From Pseudochelatococcus contaminans (GTDB taxonomy: Bacteria; Pseudomonadota; Alphaproteobacteria; Rhizobiales; Beijerinckiaceae), in NCBI RefSeq assembly GCF_014195635.1, contig NZ_JACICC010000003.1, forward strand, positions 1 to 64,000: a stretch of 64,000 nt of DNA. Reading direction: 5' to 3'. Numbering within the stretch: the first letter of the stretch is position 1; every line of letters begins with the position of its first letter. Made by a program: the position numbers and the translations under genes. Positions 47,442 through 56,201 of this stretch are shown here, piece by piece. The notes below the pieces were generated by a model. That model did not search any database and was not told the DNA's origin. It saw only the letters and a program-made list of their open reading frames with translations.

Positions 47442-48515
47442 TTACTTCAGCACGTCGGTCCACAGCTCCGACGGATCGGGCTCGGGATCGTTGGTGGCGA
47501 AGTCTGCCGCATCGTTGACGATCTCACGCACCCCGGCATCGATGGCCTTGAGTTCGCTCTCGTCGACCTTCCACTCTTCCAGCAGGCGGCGCTTCACCTG
47601 CTCGATGGGGTCGTGCTCCTCGCGCATGCGCTGCACTTCGTCCTTCGTGCGGTACTTCGCCGGATCGGACATCGAGTGGCCGCGATAGCGGTAGGTCTGC
47701 ATTTCCAGCAGATAGGGGCCCTTGCCCGAGCGTGCCCAGTTGATGGCGCGTGCGCCAGCTTCCAGAACGGCGCGGTAATCCATGCCGTCGACCTGCTCGC
47801 CCGGGATGTTGAACGAGACGCCGCGCTTCGACAGATCGGTCTGTGCGGAGGCGCGGTTCAGCGCCGTGCCCATGGCATAGCGGTTGTTCTCGATCACGTA
47901 CACGACCGGCAGCTTCCACAGCTCCGCCATGTTGAAGCTCTCATAGACCTGGCCCTGGTTGGCCGCGCCATCGCCGAAATAGGTCACGGAGACAGCGTCT
48001 TCGCCACGATAGCGGTTGGCGAAGGCCAGACCCGTGCCCAGCGAGACCTGTGCGCCGACGATGCCGTGGCCGCCGTAAAAGTTCTTCTCGCGCGAGAACA
48101 TGTGCATGGACCCGCCCTTGCCGCGCGAGTAACCGCCCTGACGGCCGGTCAACTCGGCCATGACGCCGCGCGATTCCATGCCGGTGGCCAGCATGTGGCC
48201 GTGGTCACGGTAGGCGGTGATGACCTGATCACCTTCCTTCTGCGCAAGCTGCATGCCGACGACGACGGCTTCCTGCCCGATGTAGAGGTGGCAGAATCCG
48301 CCGATGAGGCCCATGCCATACATCTGGCCGGCCTTTTCCTCGAAACGGCGGATGAGCAGCATCTCACGATAGGCGTGGAGATCCTGATCCTGCGTATGAT
48401 TGATAATTGCCGACGATGCTGCTGCGCCCTTGGCGGCGCCTGACTTGCCGCGTGATGGCGCGGAGGTGCCTGCATCGGCTTCGGCGCGGGATGCTCTTCT
48501 TGCTGTACCAGCCAT
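47442..48515 (-). CDS. pdhA: Pyruvate dehydrogenase E1 alpha
   Basis: A 357-residue subunit that binds thiamine diphosphate and decarboxylates pyruvate. The cofactor motif GDGAANQGQVYESFNMAELW and the phosphorylation-loop-like YRYRGHSMSDPAKYR are present. About 40 N-terminal residues (Ala, Ser and Arg rich) precede the conserved core. The site GGGAGGAT lies before the start. It is the first gene of pdhA-pdhB-pdhC-lpd. Confidence 0.95.
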   Translation of the reverse strand: MAGTARRASRAEADAGTSAPSRGKSGAAKGAAASSAIINHTQDQDLHAYREMLLIRRFEEKAGQMYGMGLIGGFCHLYIGQEAVVVGMQLAQKEGDQVITAYRDHGHMLATGMESRGVMAELTGRQGGYSRGKGGSMHMFSREKNFYGGHGIVGAQVSLGTGLAFANRYRGEDAVSVTYFGDGAANQGQVYESFNMAELWKLPVVYVIENNRYAMGTALNRASAQTDLSKRGVSFNIPGEQVDGMDYRAVLEAGARAINWARSGKGPYLLEMQTYRYRGHSMSDPAKYRTKDEVQRMREEHDPIEQVKRRLLEEWKVDESELKAIDAGVREIVNDAADFATNDPEPDPSELWTDVLK

Positions 48516-48978
48516 GGCGTATCCTCCCAGATAACGCTAACGGTTGAACAAACGCTTCACAAAGCTCTTTATCCCAGAAGTTCCCGTTTGGCGAGAGTCT
48601 AAAACACGGATCGATTAAGTTTTTTTGTAACCAAACTACTGATAAAACGTCATTTTTTTCATTTAACTGTTAAGTAGTTAAATTGGATATTGGTGTCTGT
48701 CAGCCTGTTTGGCGCCATCTTTATCGGCCGATTCACCGCCGCGTGCCTCCTTTCCGCGTGTGCCGCACAGGTGATGTTACCCACTCGCTATTCAAATATC
48801 CATGCGTCTCTTTTGCTGCTGAATATAAGAAAATCACTGTTGGGCCGATTGCCTCAAGGCACTGTCCCATAAGCAAGGCACCAGCCGACAGGATGGCATC
48901 GGAGCCGCCTTTAGGCTACCCGGATTTCACACGTCTTCATCCATAGGGTGGCTTGGGCTTTATGGGGTGGCTTGGGAT
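48516..48978. promoter_or_regulatory. pdhA upstream region with palindromic operator candidate
   Basis: 463 bases without a convincing gene. Next to pdhA it is AT-rich (48600-48690), which should hold the promoter. A perfect inverted repeat, ATTTAACT (48661-48668) and AGTTAAAT (48676-48683), has the form of a repressor site. The part from 48690 to 48946 is GC-richer and contains only a short, unsupported frame. Confidence 0.5.
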
Positions 48979-48984
48979 TTATGG
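48947..48984. repeat. 19-bp tandem duplication at the methyltransferase 3' end
   Basis: GGTGGCTTGGGCTTTATGG is followed directly by GGTGGCTTGGGATTTATGG, one base different. The second copy covers the stop codon of the methyltransferase gene. Confidence 0.85.
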
Positions 48985-49635
48985 CGCTGCGGCGTCGCCC
49001 GCGCGTCCTGCCAGCCATATCGTCGCCGAGCCGCAATGCGGATCATTGACCTGATGCGCCACAACGTTGAAACCGTTCTCCGCCAACAGGGCGCGGTATT
49101 CTTGCGGATCGAGGCTGGCGTGATAAAGCGGCTCGCCCATCCATTCGCCAATGGCCTCACCGTGATGCGTGCCGCTGGTGAACATAAGCGCTGCCCCCGG
49201 CGCAGCGTGGGCGGCGAAGCGGGGAAACATGGCGCGTTGGGCGGTATCTGTGAGGTGAAAGAAACTGTGCCAGGCAATCAGCCCATCGAATCGCCGTCCG
49301 AGGGCGAGATCGCGCATGTCCGCGACGATCCATTCGCGGTCGGGAAAACGCTCGCGCGCTTTTGCTATCAATGATGGAGAGGAATCGACGCCCGTCACCG
49401 CATAGCCGCGCCCGAGCATGTATCGCGCGACCGGATGGCCAGTCCCGCAGCCGACATCGAGGATGGAACCGCCAGCCGGAATCAGCGCCAGAAAACGATC
49501 GAGCCACGCCTTCTCCATAAAGCCGTGGTCCATCCAGGCGTCGTCCGACAGCTCACTGTCCGTGAGGCCGCGCCGACGCTGCCTGTCCAGTTCGGCAGCG
49601 TGCTCTTCGTATAGCCCGATGATGCGATTGTGCAT
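48979..49635 (-). CDS. Class I SAM-dependent methyltransferase
   Basis: A 218-residue protein with a Rossmann-type methyltransferase fold. Motif I is SILDVGCGTGHPVARYMLGR and the acidic motif is VTGVDSSPSLI, then WIVADMRDLALGRRFDGLIA. The start MHNRIIGLYEEHAAELDRQR matches a small-molecule methyltransferase group often found in alphaproteobacteria. The substrate is unknown. It stands alone between the pdh and min genes. Confidence 0.82.
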   Translation of the reverse strand: MHNRIIGLYEEHAAELDRQRRRGLTDSELSDDAWMDHGFMEKAWLDRFLALIPAGGSILDVGCGTGHPVARYMLGRGYAVTGVDSSPSLIAKARERFPDREWIVADMRDLALGRRFDGLIAWHSFFHLTDTAQRAMFPRFAAHAAPGAALMFTSGTHHGEAIGEWMGEPLYHASLDPQEYRALLAENGFNVVAHQVNDPHCGSATIWLAGRAGDAAAP

Positions 49636-49921
49636 GCTACCTCAGGGCTTGATGTCGCGCATTGCAAGATCGGGCATCACCGGCGAGTGATCAGCGTGAC
49701 CCCGTCTCATGTCACCATAACCGGACGCGGCAGCGGGCGTCGAGGCTTGCCGATGCCTTCATAAAAGCCGACAAGCGCCAAGGGTAGCCAAGAGTAGGGG
49801 ACCCCACGCCCGCGCTCGTTTAGTCTGAGTCGCTACATACCGCTTCGGCGCGGCGCGCAGGCGTCTCAGTTTCCATGCGCTGCTGTCTCGAAGAGCCGGA
49901 ATGGCTCATTAATATCTGGTG

Positions 49922-50275
49922 TCAAGCGCTAGCGGAGCGTGTCAGCGGGGCTGCCGAGGCAGCCTTTGCCGATGCACCGACCTTGGCGGAGGTGTTTGCC
50001 ACGTTGGCCTTGGCAGCCGTCGCCGGTGCGACATTCGAGGGAATCTCGATATCCACCTCAAGCGTCGACACCGCATCGCCGCGATCCATGGTCACCTTGA
50101 CCTTGTCGCTGTCGACATGGATGTGCTTGGCGATGACGGCGAGGATTTCCTCGCGCAGCACTGCGACAAGATCCGACTGGCCGGTGGAGACGCGCTCGTG
50201 CGCGAGCAGGATCTGAAGCCGTTCGCGCGCGACCGGAGCCGACGTGCGGCGGCTGAAGAGTTTGAAAAAGCTCAT
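49922..50275 (-). CDS. minE: Cell division topological specificity factor MinE
   Basis: A 117-residue protein that drives MinD oscillation and keeps the division site at midcell. The membrane-targeting start [10 protein letters not shown], the MinD-contact helix [13 protein letters not shown] and the topological domain [20 protein letters not shown] are present. An Ala-rich tail of about 30 residues extends beyond the usual length. Its start overlaps the minD stop by 4 bases. Confidence 0.93.
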   Translation of the reverse strand: MSFFKLFSRRTSAPVARERLQILLAHERVSTGQSDLVAVLREEILAVIAKHIHVDSDKVKVTMDRGDAVSTLEVDIEIPSNVAPATAAKANVANTSAKVGASAKAASAAPLTRSASA

Positions 50276-51087
50276 GCCGCCCTCCGTCCGAACAGCTTGT
50301 TGAAGAGCCCCTTCTTGTCGGAGGGGATGGTGATTTCCACCGTCTCGCCACGCAGGCGGCGGGCGGCGTCGGCGTAAGCGCGGGCGGGCGCGCTCGTCGG
50401 GTTGCTGATGGTCACCGGCGTTCCGAGGTTCGAGGCGCGCAGCACTTCGTCGCTCTCGGGGATGATGCCGATCAACGGAATAGAGAGGATTTCCAGCACA
50501 TCCTCGACCTTCAGCATCTCGCCGCGCTCGGCCCGCGTCACGTCATAGCGCGTCAGCAGCAGGTGCTTTTCGACGTGCTCACCCTTTTCGGCCTTCAGCG
50601 TCTTGGAATCCAGCACGCCGATGATGCGGTCCGAATCGCGCACCGACGACACTTCCGGATTGGTGACCACCACGGCAACGTCGGCGTGGCGCATGGCCAG
50701 CGTCGGGCCGCGCTCGATGCCGGCAGGGCTGTCGCAGATGATCCAGTCGAACTTCTCGCGCAGTTCGGAGATCACGCGGTCGACGCCTTCTTCGGTGAGG
50801 GCGTCCTTGTCACGCGTCTGAGAGGCGGGCAGCAGTGACAGCGTCTCGATGCGCTTGTCGCGGATCAGCGCCTGCGCCAGCTTGGCCTCGCCCTGCACGA
50901 CATTGATAAGGTCATACACGACCCGCCGTTCCGCGCCCAGCACCAGATCGAGATTGCGCAGGCCGACGTCGAAATCGACAACGACGACGTTCTGCCCCGT
51001 CTGCGCCAGCGCCGCTCCGAGGGCGGCCGTCGACGTCGTTTTGCCAACGCCGCCCTTACCCGATGTCACGACCAGAACTTTGGTCAT
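50272..51087 (-). CDS. minD: Septum site-determining ATPase MinD
   Basis: A 271-residue ParA-type ATPase. The deviant Walker A is GKGGVGKT (residues 10-17). Family motifs [20 protein letters not shown] and [11 protein letters not shown] follow, and the C-terminal amphipathic membrane helix is [15 protein letters not shown] 51087 is chosen: a GAGGGA site precedes it and the family starts here; the longer frame to 51324 lies inside minC. It is the middle gene of minCDE. Confidence 0.95.
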   Translation of the reverse strand: MTKVLVVTSGKGGVGKTTSTAALGAALAQTGQNVVVVDFDVGLRNLDLVLGAERRVVYDLINVVQGEAKLAQALIRDKRIETLSLLPASQTRDKDALTEEGVDRVISELREKFDWIICDSPAGIERGPTLAMRHADVAVVVTNPEVSSVRDSDRIIGVLDSKTLKAEKGEHVEKHLLLTRYDVTRAERGEMLKVEDVLEILSIPLIGIIPESDEVLRASNLGTPVTISNPTSAPARAYADAARRLRGETVEITIPSDKKGLFNKLFGRRAA

Positions 51088-51100
51088 TGCTTTTCCCTCT

Positions 51101-51946
51101 TCAGTTGATTGGCGCGATCTTGATCGCGTCGCCTTCGAGCCAGATTTGGACGGCTTGTCCACGATAGTTGTCGTCAAGTGCTTCAGCCGTCTTGTAGAGC
51201 CCGTCGATAGCGACGAGTTCGGCTTCCAGCTTGTTGCAGAAGATGCGGGCCGATGCGTGACCCGCACAGCCGGCAAGGGCGCGCCCGCGCAGGGCGCCGT
51301 AAATATGAATGGAACCGCCGGCAATCACCTCCGACCCCGATGCGACGGAGCCGATAATGGTGACGTCGCCCTGCGGGAAGGTCACGGACTGCCCCGAGCG
51401 CACCGGCTGTTCGATAATCAGCGACGGACGTGTCGTTTCGGCCGGGATGCTAATCGGTGCCGGCTGCGATTGCTGGGCGGATGCGTCCTGCGTTCCCGTA
51501 CCTTGCTCGGAATTGCCTTGCCCGGAAGCATTTTGCGCCGGAGCGGGCTGGGTGGCGGAACCATCGTCTGCCTTCGCTGCCGGAACCGGCACATCGACTT
51601 CATTAACCTGCTTTCCGCCTCTGACCAGCGGAGGAAAGCCCGGCCCGAGCCATGTTTCCTTCGCGCCTTCGATGCCCATCACCTGAATGCGGCGCTCGCC
51701 GAGCTGGGCGAGAAGATCGATCAAGCCCTGCCGGTCGATATCGAGCCCTGAGACGTCAAGAATGACCGCGCGCGCGCCGAAAAAGCCGGGCGAGCGGTCG
51801 ATCAGGCTCGTCAGTTCCTCGAACCAGATGTCGAGCGGCGCTTCCGGCGACAGCAGCAAGGCAAGAAACGAACGGCCGCGGAAACGGATCGTAGGACGCT
51901 TAGCTTGGCCGGGCTGCGCGGCAGGGGGAGTGGCTGTTTGGGTCAC
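51101..51946 (-). CDS. minC: Septum formation inhibitor MinC
   Basis: A 281-residue inhibitor of FtsZ assembly. The N-terminal domain (FRGRSFLALLLSPEAPLDIW) and the C-terminal beta-helix domain (VRSGQSVTFPQGDVTIIGSV, ASGSEVIAGGSIHIYGALRG) are joined by an Ala/Gln/Ser-rich linker of about 60 residues. Thirteen bases separate it from minD. It acts only when carried by MinD on the membrane. Confidence 0.93.
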   Translation of the reverse strand: MTQTATPPAAQPGQAKRPTIRFRGRSFLALLLSPEAPLDIWFEELTSLIDRSPGFFGARAVILDVSGLDIDRQGLIDLLAQLGERRIQVMGIEGAKETWLGPGFPPLVRGGKQVNEVDVPVPAAKADDGSATQPAPAQNASGQGNSEQGTGTQDASAQQSQPAPISIPAETTRPSLIIEQPVRSGQSVTFPQGDVTIIGSVASGSEVIAGGSIHIYGALRGRALAGCAGHASARIFCNKLEAELVAIDGLYKTAEALDDNYRGQAVQIWLEGDAIKIAPIN

Positions 51947-52319
51947 GGTGCTTCTTCAGGGTTTCTGATCTGTTAAACATTTGGAGCCATCATGGTTACC
52001 AGTTGGTTAACAGCGCTAAAGAAACGCCGGTATAACCGCCTTTCCACATGCCACAGGTGCCGCGAGGCTTTTCCATGGCCCGCATAGCTGCCTCCCGCCC
52101 TTGGGCTGCTTTTGCCCGTCCGATATCGCAAATCCGTGAACGGGCCGCGCGCGGCGGATCAACGATTCGTTAGCCATTTGCGTTAATGATGCGCCGGACG
52201 TCGGCATTTCAACGAACACGCTGGCAAGATGTGGATTTTTGGCTTTTACGCGGTTTCATCATGTCAGGCGGTTGCCGCCTTGGCTGAGAACGCTTTGAAG
52301 ACATCTGGGAGGATGGCGC
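51947..52319. promoter_or_regulatory. Divergent promoter region between minC and the lytic transglycosylase
   Basis: 373 bases without a gene. TTAA-containing stretches occur near 51972 and 52015 (GTTACCAGTTGGTTAAC) and near 52170-52190 (CGTTAGCCATTTGCGTTAAT). They may hold promoters, but none matches a named operator well enough to call. GGCGGTTGCCGCC at 52267-52279 is a small hairpin. Confidence 0.4.
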
Positions 52320-53528
52320 ATGCGGCATATCAATAAAGGCGCGATCCGGCGGTGGCTGGTGGCTGCCATGGCCGCGTCGGCGGCGGGGGTGGCGGCTTCG
52401 CCGGCACAGGCGAATTTCGGTTCCTGCATCGCCAACCTTAAAAATGCCGCCGTCAATGCCGGCATCAGCAGGGCGGTGGTGACACAGGCCCTCGACATCA
52501 ATGCGCCGGATGAGAAGGTGCTGCGGCTTTCCAAGGTGCAGCCGGAATTCAAAACGCCGATCTGGGATTATCTCGGCTTCCTCGTCGACGAGCAGCGTGT
52601 GGCGGATGGGCAGGCGCAGATGCGCCGTTATGATAATGTGCTCCGCGCGGCCGAACGTCAGTATGGCGTGGATCGCCACGTGATCGCTGCCGTGTGGGGC
52701 GTGGAAACCGATTTCGGCCGCGAGGCGGGTGATAACTTCCTGCCGCACGCCCTGGCGACGCTTGTGTGCGAAGGCGGCCGGCGCCGTGACTTCTGGCGCG
52801 GAGAGTTGTTCGCGGCGCTGAAGCTCGTGGACCGGGGCGACCTGCAACTCAACAAGCTTTATGGATCGTGGGCCGGCGCGTTCGGCCAGACGCAGTTCAT
52901 CCCCACCACCTATCAGCGTCTGGCAGTCGACTTCGATGGCGACGGACGGCGCGATCTCGTTAGCTCGGTTCCCGATGCGCTCGGGTCCACAGCCAATTAT
53001 CTCAAGCGCGGCGGCTGGCGTGCCGGTGAGCCTTGGATGATCGAGGTGAAGGTGCCGCGCGGCTACAAAGGCCCGACAGGCCGGCAAAACAAGGAACCCA
53101 TCGCGCAATGGTCACAGCGTGGCATTACCCGGGCGGACGGACGACCACTGACAGGTGGCGGAAACGCCGGCCTGTTGCTGCCGGCGGGGCCGAATGGCCC
53201 CGGGTTCCTGGTGTTCCGCAACTTTGACGCGATCTATTCCTACAACCGCGCAGAATCCTATGCGTTGGCAATCTCTCATCTTGCCGACCGCATGGCTGGA
53301 TACCCGACACTTCGCACACCTTGGCCAACCGACGATCCGGGCCTGACGCGCGCGCAGCGCCTGCATCTGCAAAAGCTTTTGCTGGCCAAGGGCTATAATA
53401 TCGGCGAGGCGGACGGCAAGATCGGCCCTGTCACGCGCGATGCGATCAAAGACGTCGAGCGCCAGATCGGCATGCCCCAGACAGGCCGCGCGGGTACGAA
53501 GGTCTATCGGGCGTTGGGCGGCCGATAA
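52320..53528 (+). CDS. Lytic murein transglycosylase (MltB family) with peptidoglycan-binding domain
   Basis: A 402-residue wall enzyme. A signal peptide (LVAAMAASAAGVAASPAQA) precedes the MltB-type catalytic domain with E129 in AAVWGVETDFGREAGD and the family stretch GSWAGAFGQTQFIPTTYQRL. The C-terminal peptidoglycan-binding domain is LHLQKLLLAKGYNIGEADGK. It cleaves glycan strands to anhydromuramyl ends. GGGAGG lies 7 bases before ATG 52320. It diverges from minCDE. Confidence 0.92.
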   Translation: MRHINKGAIRRWLVAAMAASAAGVAASPAQANFGSCIANLKNAAVNAGISRAVVTQALDINAPDEKVLRLSKVQPEFKTPIWDYLGFLVDEQRVADGQAQMRRYDNVLRAAERQYGVDRHVIAAVWGVETDFGREAGDNFLPHALATLVCEGGRRRDFWRGELFAALKLVDRGDLQLNKLYGSWAGAFGQTQFIPTTYQRLAVDFDGDGRRDLVSSVPDALGSTANYLKRGGWRAGEPWMIEVKVPRGYKGPTGRQNKEPIAQWSQRGITRADGRPLTGGGNAGLLLPAGPNGPGFLVFRNFDAIYSYNRAESYALAISHLADRMAGYPTLRTPWPTDDPGLTRAQRLHLQKLLLAKGYNIGEADGKIGPVTRDAIKDVERQIGMPQTGRAGTKVYRALGGR

Positions 53529-53539
53529 GTCGTCGCTAA

Positions 53540-53584
53540 AGCATTTTCACGCAAAGCGGATGCTGCTTTGCGTGAAAAAATGCT
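53540..53584 (+). terminator. GCATTTTCACGC long hairpin after lytic transglycosylase gene
   Basis: AGCATTTTCACGCAAAGC (53540-53557) pairs with GCTTTGCGTGAAAAAATGCT (53565-53584) with one 2-base bulge. It belongs to the same dispersed palindrome family as the elements at 18303 and 62648. Confidence 0.7.
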
Positions 53585-53641
53585 CTAGATCATGGATTTG
53601 AGCTGCTACGACAGAGTAAAATATCGGCAATGTCAAATAAA

Positions 53642-53680
53642 TGGGCTGGTTTCCTGTCGATTGAACAGGAAACCAGCCCA
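53642..53680. terminator. 16-bp perfect bidirectional terminator
   Basis: TGGGCTGGTTTCCTGT (53642-53657) and ACAGGAAACCAGCCCA (53665-53680) pair perfectly around a 7-base loop, with TTTTGTT on the plus side and a T-rich stretch on the minus side. It separates the convergent transglycosylase and acetyltransferase genes. Confidence 0.9.
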
Positions 53681-53701
53681 TTTTGTTGGAGTTTGCGCGG
53701 C

Positions 53702-54256
53702 TCAGGCTGCCTGAGCCATCGGCAGAGCGGGCGCGGCATCGGCAAATTCTCCAGCAGGAGCGATCATACCGCGTGCGCCTGAGAGTGCATTTGCAGTTAG
53801 CTCCAGCGCCAGGAAGCGCTCGCGCTCAAAGGGGCCGGGCATCCACAATGCGCCGGTCGCTGCCGGGCTGAAGCCGAAGCGGGTATAATAACCCGCATCG
53901 CCGACCAGCAGAATGGCATCGTGGCCGAGCGCCCGGGCGGTGCCGATGGCGTGACGCATCAAAGCGCCACCGAGCCCCATCGACTGGCACGCCGGATCGA
54001 CGGCAAGCGGCCCCAGCAAAAGCGCGGAATGGCGCGTGCCGGCCAGCACGTGCCACAGCCGCACAGTGCCAAGTAGCTTGCTGTGCAGCTTGCTGTCTTC
54101 CATCGAAATAGCGCTCAGTGCCAGCCCACTGGCCGGTAACCGGCCCTCGCGAAGCCGTTCACTGGTTTTGCTGAAACGGCTGTCGCCGAAGCAGGCGTCA
54201 AGCAGCGCCTCCCGCGCGACAACGTCGGCGGCGATTTCATCCCTGATGATGAACAT
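53702..54256 (-). CDS. GNAT-family N-acetyltransferase (YhbS-like)
   Basis: A 184-residue acetyltransferase. The acetyl-CoA loop region is LLGPLAVDPACQSMGLGGAL, followed by GHDAILLVGDAGYYTRFGF. These match the predicted YhbS-like group. It lies 77 bases after the ornithine decarboxylase gene in the same direction, so a polyamine or amino-acid substrate is possible, but the sequence does not prove it. Confidence 0.82.
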   Translation of the reverse strand: MFIIRDEIAADVVAREALLDACFGDSRFSKTSERLREGRLPASGLALSAISMEDSKLHSKLLGTVRLWHVLAGTRHSALLLGPLAVDPACQSMGLGGALMRHAIGTARALGHDAILLVGDAGYYTRFGFSPAATGALWMPGPFERERFLALELTANALSGARGMIAPAGEFADAAPALPMAQAA

Positions 54257-54333
54257 GGCAGGTTCCTCCCCGCCCGGTCGCGTGTTCGCGCGCCGGGCAG
54301 CCGGAAAAACGATTGGTTACGTCCGGAAAATAA

Positions 54334-55464
54334 TCAGATGTGGTAGGACTTCAGCGGCGGGAAGCCATTGAAAGCAACCGCCGAATAAGTCGTGGTGTAG
54401 GCGCCCGCACCCTCGATCAGCACCTTGTCGCCAATGGCGAGGCTGACCGGCAGCGGATAAGGCGTCTTTTCATAGAGCACATCGGCGGAATCGCAGGTCG
54501 GCCCTGCGAGGATGCAATCCTCGACGGTGTCGCCATCGCGCTCGGTGTGGATCGGGTAACGGATAGCCTCGTCCATCGTCTCTGCGAGACCACCAAACTT
54601 GCCGATATCCAGATACACCCAGCGCAGCTCGTCGGCTTCGCTTTTGCGGGACACGAGTACGACCTCGGCCTCGATCATGCCGGCGTTGCCGACCATGCCA
54701 CGGCCGGGCTCGATGATGGTTTCCGGAATGGCATTGCCGAAGTGCGTCCGCAGCGAATCCAGAATGGAAGCGCCATAGGCTTCCACGGCCGGGATGTCGT
54801 TGAGATACTTTGCCGGAAAACCACCGCCAAGATTGACCATGGACAGGCCGATGCCGCGCTCGGCGCACTGCCGGAAGATTTCGGCGGACGACGCCAGCGC
54901 CTGATCCCATGCACCGGTGTTGCGCTGCTGGGAACCGACATGGAACGACACACCATAGGCCTCAAGACCCAGACGATGAGCATGCTCCAGCACGCTGACG
55001 GCGAGCGACGGATCGCAGCCGAACTTGCGCGACAGCGGCCATTCCGCACCTGCGCCATCGCACAGGATGCGGCAGAACACGCGCGAACCGGGAGCGGCGC
55101 GCGCCACCTTTTCAACCTCGGCCTCGCAGTCAACAGCGTAGAGGCGGATGCCCAGCGCAAAGGCGCGCGCGATGTCGCGCTCCTTCTTGATGGTGTTGCC
55201 GAACGAGATACGATCCGGCGACGCGCCGGCAGCCAGCGCCATCTCTGCCTCGGCGACCGAAGCCGTGTCGAAGCAGGAGCCGAGCGAGGCGAGCAGGGAC
55301 AGGACCTCCGGCGCAGGATTGGCCTTTACGGCGTAGAATACGCGCGTGTCAGGCAAGGCATGGGCGAAGGCGAGATAGTTGTTGCGCACGACGTCGAGAT
55401 CGACGACCAGGCAAGGGCCGTCGTCGCGTCGGTTGCGGAGAAATTCGCGAATGCGGTCAGTCAT
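54334..55464 (-). CDS. Ornithine (lysine/ornithine) decarboxylase, PLP fold III
   Basis: A 376-residue alanine-racemase-fold enzyme that makes putrescine, and perhaps cadaverine. The PLP lysine is K47 in RVFYAVKANP. Other family landmarks are FDTASVAEAEM, YGVSFHVGSQQRN, LGGGFPAKY, the phosphate-binding IIEPGRGMVG and the catalytic-cysteine loop AGPTCDSADVLYE. It matches eukaryote-like ODC forms of alphaproteobacteria. A structured leader of about 450 bases with its own promoter lies upstream. Confidence 0.94.
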   Translation of the reverse strand: MTDRIREFLRNRRDDGPCLVVDLDVVRNNYLAFAHALPDTRVFYAVKANPAPEVLSLLASLGSCFDTASVAEAEMALAAGASPDRISFGNTIKKERDIARAFALGIRLYAVDCEAEVEKVARAAPGSRVFCRILCDGAGAEWPLSRKFGCDPSLAVSVLEHAHRLGLEAYGVSFHVGSQQRNTGAWDQALASSAEIFRQCAERGIGLSMVNLGGGFPAKYLNDIPAVEAYGASILDSLRTHFGNAIPETIIEPGRGMVGNAGMIEAEVVLVSRKSEADELRWVYLDIGKFGGLAETMDEAIRYPIHTERDGDTVEDCILAGPTCDSADVLYEKTPYPLPVSLAIGDKVLIEGAGAYTTTYSAVAFNGFPPLKSYHI

Positions 55465-55913
55465 GGCGTCAACCCTTCGGACAAAAATCTAAGGTCAGAA
55501 GCGCGCTCTCACGGAGCAGCGCAAAGTGGATGCGGACGCGACAACCCCCGTGCTGCGTGGTGGAGACGCAATACGAAGGTGTGTTCGGACACGCGCGGAT
55601 CGATCCAGGATCGACCCTTGTCTGCCTTGGATTGGAAGGGGAGTTCCCGACCGCACGCCTGGCAATGATGGACAAGCCTCTTCGGTAATCCACACCAGCC
55701 TTTGGAAAGCTGGCAGAGACCAAAAAAGCCCGTTCCGTCGTTGCTTTAAGTCCCGTCCCCTGCGGAGAGCAGAGTGGGCCGGTTTCGCCTCCGGCTGCCG
55801 GTCGGTCAAAAATGCGGGGAACACTTGTCTCCGCATATCGGGCGGGCAAACCGGCCTCTTGTCCGGCATCCCGCCAACCGGCACGCGACCACAGGCACGT
55901 GCGAAATTGGGCA
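55465..55913 (-). ncRNA. Candidate speF leader RNA upstream of ornithine decarboxylase
   Basis: About 450 bases between a clear promoter and the decarboxylase start, with no supported gene and several stable inverted repeats on the minus strand: CCAGC/GCTGG around 55697-55712, a GGCGGG/CCCGCC pair around 55840-55875 and GGATCGATCC-type pairs near 55598-55615. Alphaproteobacterial decarboxylases of this type are known to carry the conserved speF RNA motif in this position. The identification rests on position and structure, not on an alignment. Confidence 0.5.
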
Positions 55914-55919
55914 GGTCGT

Positions 55920-55948
55920 CTTATAAGGCCATGCTGCGCATTTCACAA
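55920..55948 (-). promoter_or_regulatory. Sigma-70-like promoter of the decarboxylase leader
   Basis: On the minus strand TTGTGA (55948-55943) and TATAAG (55925-55920) are separated by exactly 17 bases. Transcription would begin near 55913, giving a leader of about 450 bases. Confidence 0.65.
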
Positions 55949-56152
55949 GCACCTGCACAATCATTTTGCCCGGTAAATCATCATATTCCGCGCATATCAG
56001 CCATGCGTTTAAATCATAAGCTGGCGCCGCAAACCGAGGATAAACGCTTTCTCAAGCTTGATCTTTAGCGCTTCAAGGCTTGCCAATTTTTAAGTAAGAT
56101 ATTGAAAAATAATATGGATTTCGTGGCTATCTATTTTTCTGGCAAATAAAAA
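55949..56152. other. Intergenic remainder between decarboxylase promoter and potF terminator
   Basis: About 200 bases, AT-rich toward 56090-56150. It contains no supported gene. A short CAAGCTTG palindrome occurs at 56053. Nothing else defined was seen. Confidence 0.5.
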
Positions 56153-56181
56153 ACCGCGCCGGAGGCGGTGCCCGGCGCGGT
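56153..56181 (-). terminator. Rho-independent terminator after potF-like gene
   Basis: On the minus strand the arms ACCGCGCCGG/CCGGCGCGGT (56181-56172 and 56162-56153) form a 10-bp stem followed by a T-run (56153-56145). It lies just after the binding-protein stop and ends the unit as a single gene. Confidence 0.9.
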
Positions 56182-56201
56182 GCGTTTATCTGTATGCCGG
56201 C

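Noticed and set aside
48690-48872. Possible small lipoprotein (lipobox-like LSAC) upstream of pdhA.
   Set aside because: It needs a TTG or GTG start, has no ribosome site, and its second half is not protein-like.
55526-56068. Plus-strand open frame of 180 codons in the decarboxylase leader.
   Set aside because: It lies antisense to a structured leader, crosses its promoter and has no family match.
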